From: Welwitschia mirabilis
Lineage: Eukaryota; Gnetophyta; Gnetopsida; Welwitschiales
Assembly (NCBI GenBank): GCA_051453625.1
Contig: JBOZIK010000001.1
Location: forward strand, 279,594,763 to 279,658,762
Length of the DNA: 64,000 nucleotides
Reading direction: 5' to 3'
The notes below the pieces were generated by a model, which was not told where the DNA came from, ran no database searches, and saw only the letters and a program-made list of their open reading frames with translations. The translations under genes and the position numbers were made by a program. Shown one piece after another: positions 25,444 to 35,855 of this stretch (position 1 is the stretch's first letter; every line of letters begins with the position of its first letter).

Positions 25444-25453
25444 NNNNNNNNNN
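25444..25453. other. Assembly gap (10 N) with repeated flanks
   Basis: Diverged copies of the same ~110-base LTR block stand on both sides. LTR A has one. This is either two allelic or paralogous contig ends joined, or a real partial duplication. Confidence 0.75.
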
Positions 25454-25572
25454 ACAATTTAATATAACAGCATCTCAAGAACATAATATTTATATTATTT
25501 GGAGATTTCAAAATAATTCATTAAACTTAGTCTTTGCATATTTTTAACAGAGGTAAAAATATGGATGTGACA

Positions 25573-27794
25573 AATTCCTTCTAGAATAAGTAAAATTTCA
25601 CAATTTTAGATATCCTTTTGTTTTTATTTTCTAGGTAATTTTGTTTCTAGATTAGTAAAAAAAATTCTAAAGTTCAATTATTCTTTGAATTTGGACCATC
25701 TAATGATTATGTAGTATAGTTTCCATTATTTCTTATTTCATTTTCCATGGTTTTAATAATGATTTGCAAATGAGAGAAGAAAATTTATTTCTTTATAAGC
25801 TTTTACTTATATTATAATCTCTACCAATACACACATTATATGACATTTGCACATTTTCCATATATAATTGTGTATTTTTTAATGAAAAAAATAAAAGTTA
25901 AACCTTGTATTTAATAGTACAAAGTCAAAATAACCAATAGTAAAAGTCATAAGGTCTCTTTTTTTTTTTATTAAGCAGTTTAAGTCCACATTTTGATTGA
26001 TATCTAACATTCTAATTAGTAAAATTTAGATATAAAATTTACTATTATCTTATTTTTTATGTTAGAAAAGTTTTGTAGTCTCTTTTTTTTTTTTTTCTAA
26101 TTCCTGCAATGCAATTTTTGAGTTAGGATATAAAAATCATGTACCTTCATTATGTTGTGAGTCTTGGATTCATCAATGATTATATGATCATTCCCTCTAA
26201 TTCTTCTTTTTATAAATAAAAAGATGATCAAAGTTAATGTTCTATCTGGGATCAATATTTAGGGATGAAAGATAATGTTATATGCAGAATAACATTTATA
26301 ATCAAAATTATGTTGTTTTGTATTTAGTTTCTAATAAATTGTTATCAAGCATAATTAGATCTTGTATAAAAACAGTATCATCCTATTTAATAAAAAAAAT
26401 GTATCATGCATATATTCTTGCATACTCTTAGATGTTCGCTTATATATAGTAAGTGTAATATTTGCCATGGTCTTAGTTAACCAAATCATGTTTCATATTA
26501 ATAATGTTGTTTACAGACTTAAACATAGATGTAGTATTGCATATTAAATTAACAAGAGAAAAAAAAGGATCGACAATACTTGTAACACTATATTCTATAA
26601 TGATTTCTTTGAAAGAAGTAAAATTCATAGATAACCATATACCAACATAATAGTGGACCACCAAACCTTAAGGTTTTGCCTATGATGTGTACCTAAAACA
26701 TTTAACATGTGCACCTTGATTATATGAGTAAAAGCATAAGAAAAGTCATACACCATAATACTAAAATCCAACATTTTAGATGTCATCACTCACAAATGTA
26801 GTAAAAGCAATGATGCTATACATCAAGCATTGCTCTATTATATGTTGAAAACATAAGATACATGAAAGACATTCATAACTTTCAAAGAAATAATTATTAA
26901 TGTTAACATAACTAAAACATAAAGTTTCAAGTGTGTATCATATGTTTATGGGTATTGACATTTTCATAATTCTTGTTCCTTATTCAAACCTAAATAAATG
27001 ACTAACAAAGAGCCTTCTCACAGAGCCATGTATCTAAAGGTCATAAACAGGAGGTGATTTAAATGAGACGAAAAACCCAACATTTATGTTTGAGTAGACT
27101 AAGTAGGCAAGTAAAAAATATGCCTACTCTAGGAATTGTCCATCATACTCGAAACAATATAATCTAAAATCCTTATATAGAAAAGCCTATCCAAATGACT
27201 ACAATAGTATTATATCTAATACATTATGGTTGAATTATGTGCCTAGCAATAACAAAGTATAGGTAAATAACATAAAAACAAAAAGGAAAAGAAAAGTAGC
27301 TTTAGTACAAGCAATTTGTAATCATGTTAAGAAAGCTTAATTTAATTGTGGAGATTAGGAAGATTTGGTGATGTGCAAGAGAAGAGTCTTTCTATAGTTT
27401 TAAAGATGTGATAACCGTGATGACACAAGGGCTCTCAACTTATAATAGAAGGCTCTAAACTTTATAATAATCTAACCCTTTCTATGGGAATTCGAACACC
27501 AATAATAAAACTTAATGTTAGATTGCTTATTCATTTTAAAATGTATCTTTTCTTAATAACAATAAATTTGTAAGCAATTGATGTCAACTACTTCACATTG
27601 CCAATCAGTTCTTATGTGATTTGTATACAAAATTAGTATTAAAAATACTAGATCAAGAAATCTTTCACAAGACTTTTCAATAGCAGGAAAGAGATCAACG
27701 CTCTACTAATTGCCATAATTAATACCACAAATAATTAAAATTTGGGTTTATATACCCATTGGACACATCATAACATTTATGATAAAAATATAAA
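25573..27794. other. AT-rich DNA without recognisable genes
   Basis: The bases directly after LTR B, read on the minus strand, form an AAGG-containing purine-leaning stretch like a decayed polypurine tract, so a few bases of element sequence may continue here. The remainder holds short open frames at 26.4-26.7 kb rich in Ile, Val and Asn that match nothing known. Confidence 0.4.
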
Positions 27795-28930
27795 ATGATA
27801 AAAAAGAAAGGAACCAAGACAACACCACCTCTGCGTTTAATACAGCGCTGCTTACTTACAGTTCACTACTCTTTGTGTCAACCTCCCATGAGAGCTCTAA
27901 TGTCACTGATCAATTTAGCCGTATTTAGTTTACACAAGAGAGAATTTCAAAGAAAAATTATTGAAAAGAATATGAATATCGAAAAGGAACTCAACAGAAT
28001 GTACACAATAACACAGAAAAACAAGAAATACTTTAAACAAAGCACTGCAGACAAATTTAGCGGTTGGAAACATGTACAAGGAACTCGGTCCTTGTGCACA
28101 CAAAATAATGAAACAGTAAAAAGAAGTGTAAGCAGTGCAATCTCAATATAACACAATTATTCATGTATGGCTACAATTTTTTTTTTCAGAAAAAAAAAAT
28201 GTATGGCTACAATTATCAAAAACTTAATATGAAAACTCAGTATCAGATATAGACTATCATTCTGAAAATTCAAATTAATAAACGATAATTTTCCATTTCA
28301 TTCACAAGCAACAATATTTTTTTCAAAATAGCACATTAGCACGTTAAATTCATGTCCTACATAGACACCATTAAGACAGCACAGCAGCATCATAAAGTCT
28401 TAAGAACACATATAATTTCACAATAGATAACTCTTCAAGCTAACAAGTTAAAAGAAATCTAAGAGTTACACGCATAGATTTAAAGGAAACTGGAAGGGGA
28501 AAAAAAGAATCCAAATTTAACCCTATAAAACTTAAGAAGCCCAGCAAGACACAAAAGTTTTAAGGGAAATGAAAAACTAGAAACATTAACATTTTACCTG
28601 GTAAAAGACTTGCATACCCCAACGTTGCTGTAACTAACAACAGAGACAGTAAGGCAAACAAAGATGCTCGAGATCATAAGCGCCCAAGTAATCTATGTAA
28701 GCTACCCCATTTACAATTTACAAGCAAAGCGCATCTGACATTCCATTAACCCAATCTTAGTCATTTAGGGCTTTGGGCTTACAAAACACAGCATTCATTT
28801 CTTCTGTGGCTGAAATCACAGAAAGAGATCAATCAGTCTACATATCAAGTAAAGGTGATAGAAGCTGTGAAAATAATAAGACGAAACAAAAGAATACAAA
28901 TCAAAGATATTAGATCCCCCGGCCTGTAAA
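27795..28930 (-). other. Less AT-rich segment, possible 3' end of a transcript
   Basis: This stretch is visibly less AT-rich and less decayed than its surroundings. On the minus strand a TTTCTGTGATTTCAG acceptor-like site precedes 28812. A possible terminal exon runs to about 28601, ending CAG before GTAAAA, followed by a T-rich intron-like region and then another exon-like block at 28150-27800. Stops occur soon after the acceptor in all frames, so it would be mostly untranslated. A 118-codon frame on the + strand (27795-28151) matches no family I know. No product can be named. Confidence 0.3.
28163..28214. repeat. 16-base direct repeat around a T-run/A-run core
   Basis: ATGTATGGCTACAATT occurs at 28163 and 28199, separated by a T run, CAG and an A run. 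It resembles a target-site duplication around a tiny insertion or excision footprint. Confidence 0.6.
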
Positions 28931-31229
28931 TGATGGATTAGTTCTAGTGTCAGGTAATAATGAGTAATTTCGTTAGTTTGATGACATTTTCTAAACTTGC
29001 TAACCTCTAATGTCCTTGCAAATTTTCATATTAAATATCTAGGATTATATCTTTCGAAATTTTCATTCATTTCCATGCATAGATCATTTAAATTTTTTTT
29101 TGAATGTTTATTTATATTTCTTAATGACATTTTTTTAGTTGTCTTTTTTTGCCAATGTTTTATTGGATAGTTGTAGTAACCATTTTCTGTCATTTCTAAA
29201 TAATTATTTTTAAAGTTATAAAGTAAAATTATTAGTGGGATGGGAGTTGAAAAAGTATTTTTATATATTTCTTTTGCATTATATAAGATTTTTTCACTTG
29301 AATCACAAATTGCATCTTGATTAGTTACTTGTTTAGCATTTTCTAGTTTTGATGATGGATTCTTTTCTTTTTTATCGTTAACCTTTTTCCCCAAATGTAT
29401 CTAAATAAACTTCCTATTCTTCAACAAATTACTAGTCATCAACTTTTTATTTACATCTATAAGTCCTTTAAGGTTTTATATTCTCCATTAACTTAGACTT
29501 CTATTTGACATCTGCAAGATTATTTTATTTTTAAAACTTTATGTTTCTCTTCATCATTTAGAAACGTGGATATCATTTTCTCTTCTTTAAGTTTCTATTT
29601 TCATTTATTTTCTTAGAAGTAAAAGGTAAATCACTTTCATCTTATCTTTTCCCCTCAACAGGCATAAAAGATAAATCAAGAATACTCTTTTTAATAAATA
29701 TTATTTATCTTAATGAAATGATTACCAACTACAAGATAAGGAGCCACATTATCTTCCCAACACAAATCTTCAATCTCAATCATTTAGTATTGTTCTTTTC
29801 TATTTCTAACATTTCTTTCATTTTATCCTTGCTTGTCATATATTTTTCCTAGTACTTATACAAGTATTTCCCCCCTTCATCATATAATGACGGCACCAAT
29901 CTAATAAAGAGTTTTATCATATTTTTTAAAAAGTATATAATATTTTTAATTTTTCTATAAAAATAATAATATGATAGCTACTACAATTATCTCTACAAAG
30001 ATTCTTGACCTAAATAAACTTTAAGAAGGTTAAGATGGCCTTATTTCTTGTCCTCCTTCTTGTACTAAAGTTAGAGGTCTAGAAATCAAGACTACTCATG
30101 TAGATAAGTGCATCAAAAATAGATAAAATCATTGAATAATAATAGTTAATGGAATCTTAATCTCACAGCTTCATTTTAAGGGAAAACCTTGAATTTCCTA
30201 TTTTAAGTCTAGTAAAATATATTTTAGTTAAGGAATAAACTCAAGAGAACAAGATTATTCTTTATCAAAACTTTTAGCTTTTTACAAGTGAATAATCCTA
30301 AAAGATAATTTGAATTTCAAAATTATTAATTCAAAGACAAAAAAATCTATGCTAAAACTATGTACAAAAGCATAATGAAGGGGAAAATAGATTTGTAGTA
30401 AAAATAATAAAACGAAATGTTCAAACAACACCTAATAATAAGTACTAATATATCTTAAATACTTAATTAGTAGTAACTATAAGGAGAAAATTTAGTAAGA
30501 ATATCATTTTTTAAGGTAATATCTTCAAGAGAAGTTTCAAATTACCCTTTTAGGTCTTGTAGGGAAATTCTAAAAAGACATTTCCACTACTTTTTAATCA
30601 TGTAAATAATATAAATTATCAATAATAACAAAATAAACTATTCTTAAAATAAATTTTTATTAATGACGAAGTGTAGATAACTAATAGTATTTCCTTTTAT
30701 ACATTATGGCCATAGTAAATAAGACTTATTTTTAACCTTCTTTTACATTGGTCATAGGCTTGATATCATTTATAGATGTTATAAATATGTCCCCAGAATG
30801 ATCCATAATGGAGATACCATAGGAGTACTTATGCCCATTTTTGAAGAGTTAAGAAAAAAAACATTAGTACAAAATATGTATAGACTTATAATAAATTTAT
30901 TTAAATAATATAAAGTAAATGTAACATTACTATTATAACTTCTATATTTGTCTCTAGTTAGCACATGTATTCTTGTAAATAATCCTTCATGATTACTTTT
31001 ATATCCATGTTTTCCATTATTTACTTGTTTAATAATACTTATCTTTTATAAACTTATCATAATAATTTTCAATGTATATATTTCTGAAAAGAACATAAAC
31101 ATAATAAATGTTAAATTATCTGTAAAAAAATCCTAATAATAAAGCAATGACTCTCATGACTTGGTGATTATGAGTTGGATTTTTAAAAAAGTCTTTACAA
31201 AAAAGTATTAATAATAATAATAAATGCTA
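28931..31229. other. AT-rich DNA, unassigned
   Basis: A 122-codon open frame on the minus strand (29026-29394) begins MGKKVNDKKEKNPSS and is Lys/Asn-rich. I recognise no domain, and in DNA of this composition it may be chance or decayed element sequence. Other minus-strand frames near 30.8 kb are hydrophobic and equally unassigned. Confidence 0.35.
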
Positions 31230-31559
31230 TTTTTTTTAAAAAAAAGTACATATATTAAACTAGGAAATGTACATCAAGGGGAAAAACCACTCGAGAATAA
31301 TAGTAGAAATAAACTATTCTAAACAAAGAAGTAATCTACTAGCTGGTAAAAGAGAACTAATACAGCAAGCCAAAATGGGGCAAAACTGCTCCTTGACAAT
31401 GAAGTAACAAGAAATTACCTATAGGGTCATAAACACTAGTAGAAATGGATAAAATAAAACATAGAACTGCTAATAGATGGGGGAAAAAGTTCCCTTTGAA
31501 ACCAGAAATTACAGAGAACTCAAATTTAGGTGGGAGAAGTTATGAAGGGAGATGATTAC

Positions 31560-32859
31560 AGTCCTCTATGAAAATGAAACATATTACCATGGTTGTATTC
31601 ATGGAAAAATCTACCCAGATCATCAAAGAGGACTTCAAATGCTTGATTTATCTCTTAGATTCTTCATCACCTGTTAGATTTTTGTCTGGATGAAGGTGAA
31701 GAGCTTTCTTTCTGTAAGTCGATTTTACAGCCTGAGGTAGAGCTCTGTGAGAGAGCCCCAAGGTGACTAAGGGATATCTTTTTAACCCCCAAATCGTTGC
31801 TAATAGCACCTCTCATTTAGCTGCATTCATGCCAAGATCTTTTTAAGGTTAGGGACAAATTTCCACTAAAGATGAGTTATAAGTAGAGCTCTGTGGAGGG
31901 CTAGGTCCTAAAGCTGGAGAAGAAGAGGGTTGGGCATGCCTACCTTACTTTTGAGGGTTAGAAGAAGGGTGATCTAGAGATGGCTCTTGGGCTAGGCTAG
32001 AAGAATGCTCCTCGGGTGTCTTCTGTTGGGCCAAGGACAAAGATGCTAAGTGACCTGGGGACGAAGGCGTCCCCCTCTTGCTAGGGTTGAATTCTGTTGC
32101 TGTTTCCTCAAGAATGGGGTTCCTATCAGAAGAGGAACTTATTGTAGATTTTCTCCTAGAGGGGATCTAGTAATGATGATGACAAGGAGGAGGGCGAGGG
32201 GCCTTTCTAGACCTAGCTTCTTGTGCTGCTCTCCATAGGGCTAGGATTAATCTTGAGTGCCTTGAGGAGTCCTTACGTTTAAGAACTTGAATGAAAAAGA
32301 AAGGTAGGTTCACCTAGTATCCTAAGTCAAGATCTTTAATAAAAGCAAAATGGATACCTAAAAGCTTAGAACAATTTCCTAATTAGATGAAGTAATGGTT
32401 CACAATTTCTGCTCCAAGTCCCCATTGGGGCGGTAATGCCTTTTTGCTAATGTGTCCACTGGGCAATTTGGAAACTCCACCAAGAAAGAAATGAAGAGCT
32501 TCTTATTATCCTCTTCTTTCAAACGGAACCCGCTTATCTTTCATTAGGATCTCCAGCAGTCTAGAGAAAGTTTTTTCGAAGATTTCTACTAGAGTTCTTC
32601 GGAAAGTAGTTCGTCCTCCTCTCCATCGCCTGTAGAAGAGGGAAATATTAGATACCTTATCTTCTCTTAGCTTATGAAAAAGGGATCCCCATCCCACCAT
32701 CTGTATTTTCTTCCAAAGAGCAAGGCATCCTTCGAAGGAACCTGGATCAACAGGCTCAAAAGTTGGAGATGAATGTGAATAATCCTCCTTGCTGTATATA
32801 GGAAAGGGTAAGGAGGTGTTATTGAAAATTAGATTATTTTTGATCTACCAGATCCACTA
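31560..32859 (-). pseudogene. LINE-C ORF2 C-terminal extension with J-domain
   Basis: The frame of the zf-RVT domain continues without a shift to about 31.68 kb, interrupted only by point stops. In order: a domain of ~150 codons (KIQMVGWGSLFHKLRED, YRRWRGGRTTFRRTLVEI, VNLPFFFIQVLK) loosely like a plant retroelement-associated domain of unknown function; a Ser/Pro-rich linker; then a J-domain (YPLVTLGLSHRALPQ, AVKSTYRKKALHLHPDKN, and, after a one-base shift, INQAFEVLFDDLGRFF). The HPD triplet that stimulates Hsp70 ATPase is intact at 31684-31692. J-domains are not a usual part of LINEs. Either ORF2 gained these domains or a host J-protein sequence was carried in by 3' transduction. Confidence 0.7.
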
Positions 32860-33021
32860 AAAAGTTAAGAAAATCCCATCCATTAAATGCACATCAGGAG
32901 CATTATAGGTTTGGTAGTACTTTATCATTATGAAGATTAATCCCTTGCTCCAAATGCATTGATGGATAAGATGTTGTGCTGTTTTTGGATTAGACTGACA
33001 GATGAGACAGTTAGGATCAAC
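32860..33021 (-). pseudogene. LINE-C ORF2 zf-RVT domain
   Basis: The minus strand from 33021 reads VDPNCLICQSNPKTAQHLI then HQCIWSKGL, the CxxC...H...C pattern of the zf-RVT domain that ends most plant L1 ORF2 proteins. It is followed by a tryptophan-rich stretch with two stops and IKNNLIFNN, equivalent to the usual WKxRNxxxF ending. Normally ORF2 stops soon after this. Here the same frame continues into the extension. Confidence 0.75.
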
Positions 33022-33799
33022 TTGAAATTCCCTTTTATATAATTAATCTCTTGTCAAAATTTGCTAATGTTATTTTAGCTAATAGAAAACTTTAATTTTT
33101 TTCTGTAATTTATCCCCTCTAATACTTCTTGTAATCATCCTGTTTGCCATACTTCTTAATAAGAATCTGCTTAGACATTTTAGTCTGACAAATGTTTAAG
33201 TCATTAAGTTATTGGCGAGCTTTACATAGATGTTTCCTTATATATAAAACCCCATGGTCAATTGTCCAATTTATATACTTATGATTAATTAAATCACACT
33301 AGGGTTGTCCTCCTTCTTGTAATCTCTTTAGGATTCTATGTGCTCTACTAAGAATACAATCTTTGGGTTTTGAATCCCTCGTCCTCCTAACTCCTTTGGA
33401 CAAGCAATAATCCCCCATTAATAGATATAAATTCGATGGTGGTATTTTCTTCTTGATCAAATAAAGTCTTTTAAGATCCTATCAATTTTTTGTATGATAT
33501 TTTTTTGGGTTAATAATGGAAGCTATATACCAGAAAGATGAGATTAAGTAGAATTTTATGAGAATGATTTTAGCCTCTAAGGAGAAAAGTTATTTTTCTA
33601 GAAGCTGCACTACCTTTGGATGGATTCCAAAATATAATTCCAAGTATTTATCTTGTGCTAATTTCGAAGAGGGATGCCTAGGTAGATATCCTATAGGTAT
33701 CCTAACTTTGTATTCAGAATTCAGTCGATTTCACCTCCTCTAATACATTGTCTACCCAAGGTATGTATTCTTGATTTATTTCAATTAGTATGAAGCCCA

Positions 33800-34700
33800 G
33801 TTGCCTTTGAAAATGTACTCATAGAATTTTTGTAGCTTTTGCTTGCTGATATGCAGCCTTGCTCATGATGAGGATATTATTTGCATAGTGATTGTTGAGA
33901 AATGTTTGGCCTCCAATTCTGATTCCTATAACTCTGTTGATTCTTAAGAAAACCTGTAAAGCATTGATCATAAACAGAAAAAGATATGGGGATAGGGGGT
34001 CCCCTTGTCTCATACCTCTTTCCACTGAGAATAAGTTTTATCTATAGCTGTTGACCTCCATACTAAATTCAATAGTAGCCTACATGTCTAGCTATAGATT
34101 AATAATATTTTTAGATAAGCCTATTTTTCTAAGAATGCACTTTAAATTTTATCAACTAACAGAGTTATAAGCTTTAGCAATATCTGGTTTAGCAATAAGG
34201 AGAGGAAATTTATATTTTTTGATAGAATGAATAATTTTATGAGTTAAAAGGATTTGGTCTTAGATATACCTGGATGGAATGAAGCCAACTTAGTTCTCTA
34301 AAATTACATTAGAAAGCAAAGGGGCAATTCAGCCAATCATGATTTTTGCAAAGATTCTGTAAATGATATTACAGACCCTTAAAGGCCTAAAGTCCTCTGG
34401 TTTACTAGCATTCCTTTTTCGGTATGAGAACTACTCTAGTTCTATTCATCTCTCCAAGAATCCATCTATTGTAAAAGATTTCCTGTATTACATCATAGAG
34501 GTTATTCCTTAGGATAAAGAAGTATGATTTGAAGAGTTCGACTGGCCATCCATTAGGGCTAAGGGCTTAGTTATTATTTATCAATTTGACTATAGTTAAG
34601 ATCACTTCTCTACTCAAGGGTTTAGTCAACATGTTATTATCCTCCTTCGAAACTTTCTTGTTTTCTAGAATTAGACTGGGGATGATGTTTTTCCACTTCC
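33800..34700 (-). pseudogene. LINE-C ORF2 reverse transcriptase
   Basis: The frame at 34025-33819 reads MERGMRQGDPLSPYLFLFMI, the RGxRQGDPLSPxLF block of L1-type RT. It then reads IGGQTFLNNHYANNILIMSK, where the catalytic YADD has become YANN: both Asp codons have changed to Asn by G-to-A. Upstream (34.1-34.7 kb) there are decayed equivalents of the earlier RT blocks. The endonuclease C-terminal part and the extension are in one frame class and this part in another, so indels flank it. Confidence 0.85.
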
Positions 34701-34899
34701 AGATTCTCTAAATATGGGCCTACAATTCCTTAGCTATTTTCTCTTCATTTTTTGTAACTTGACTTCTTATAGTAAGTCTTCTGATTCTATTATTAGATCT
34801 GTGCTAGTTGGCCTACTGAAAGAAGAATCTAGTGTGCCTATTACTTAAGCATTCTCTTTAATAGTGTTTTTCATCATTATGTATTTCTTGGAGATCTAT

Positions 34900-35855
34900 T
34901 AGGAACTGATATTCTTTGCTTCGAAGATTGTCCTGATTACTTCCCTCCTCCTGCTTGGCTTGAATACTTTTGAGTTCCTGCTCAAGTTTAGCCTTTGAGT
35001 TAAACCACTTCTTATCTTTCCTTTTCCAATCTCTGATGTGAGCCTTCAAGATATTGATGCCTCTATGTAAGAAAGTTATAGGTTAGATACCATCATAATG
35101 TGCCTAAATCATTTTTAGTAGCACTCTAGTTTCTGTTTGGTTGGTCCAATACTGTTCTATATGAAAGGGAGTTTTCAGGGGTAATAACACCCCCAGTATA
35201 AGCATGATGGGACAGTGATCCAAGGTAATCCTATTTAAATCATAGGCTTTAAATAGGAGTTTAGTTAGATCCTTCCTAGCCAGAACTCTATCAACCTTAG
35301 ACATTGTCAACTCTATACTTGTTCTTCTATTTGATCATATGTATTTGTACCTAGTAATAGGGACATCTATGAGGGAGGTATTTTACCAAAAAATCTTTTA
35401 GGATTGAAGCCCTTTTAGAGTTCTGGTTATCACCACCTAATTTTTTTGAGTGATGAAGGAATTTTTTGAAGTCATCAATATTAGCCATTTAGATTTATCT
35501 ACTATACTCCTTTGTGCTTCTTTCAATATTGTGGCCTTGTCTAGATTATGGTGTGGGATGTAAATATTTATAATAGTCTAGTCTTCATTCTTAAGAAAAA
35601 TTGTGATGTGATTTTGACTATTGTAAATTAGATATGCCTCTCTTTTAGTAGAAACCAGAAGGCCACCAGAGTTATCTCAGGTCGCAATAGTAAAAGATGT
35701 TCATACCATCATAGATTCATTTTTCCCATGTCATTTTCTATCTTCATTTCTTGTAAGCAGATTAAATCAATATTATTTTAACTAATCAGATTTCATAGGG
35801 TCGTTTTCTTATAGGAGGACCCTAATCCCCTACAATTCCATAAGAGATAATTCAT
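34900..35855 (-). pseudogene. LINE-C ORF2 endonuclease domain
   Basis: ORF2 starts with ATG at 35855 and reads MNYLLWNCRGLGSSYKK then IDLICLQEMKIE. These are the L1 endonuclease N-terminal blocks (WNVRGLG; CLQETK, with the catalytic Glu kept). Near 35.3-35.2 kb a different frame reads MSKVDRVLA and LDHCPIMLI, the SRIDRFL and SDHCPI blocks, with the Ser lost but Asp-His kept. At least one frameshift lies between the two ends, and several stops are present. Confidence 0.8.

Larger units (their letters stand above)
17640..25572 (-). mobile_element. LTR retrotransposon with long LTRs and gag traces only
   Basis: Two long direct repeats, 17701-19873 and 22860-25572, both begin TGTAACAT and end GTGACA on the + strand. 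A PBS complementary to initiator-tRNA-Met lies on the low-coordinate side of each, and a purine tract lies on the high-coordinate side of the first, so the element is on the minus strand. Its 5' LTR is 22860-25572 and its 3' LTR 17701-19873. The ~3-kb internal region has gag-like sequence but no protease, RT or integrase that I can find. About 55 bases of leader including a PBS also follow the 3' LTR (17640-17700), so the locus is not a simple single insertion. No TSD was found. Confidence 0.8.
22860..25572 (-). repeat. LTR B (5' LTR of the gag-only element)
   Basis: It has the same TG...CA ends and order of blocks as LTR A, and four copies of the minisatellite followed by a long CA microsatellite and an 887-N gap. 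A block of ~110 bases near its right end is present twice around a 10-N gap (25327-25443 and 25454-25545). It is present once in LTR A. Confidence 0.85.

Noticed and set aside
27795-28151. A 118-codon + strand ORF as a protein gene
   Set aside because: No family match and lysine/asparagine-rich composition; the segment looks more like untranslated sequence of a minus-strand transcript.
28905-28930. GATCCCCCGG-CTG resembling a cloning-vector polylinker
   Set aside because: Only about 14 bases match, the flanking bases do not, and no other vector sequence is present; treated as coincidence.
29026-29394. A 122-codon minus-strand ORF (MGKKVNDKKEKN...) as a real gene
   Set aside because: No domain, promoter or splice context, and Lys/Asn/Ile bias expected from AT-rich DNA; left as unassigned.
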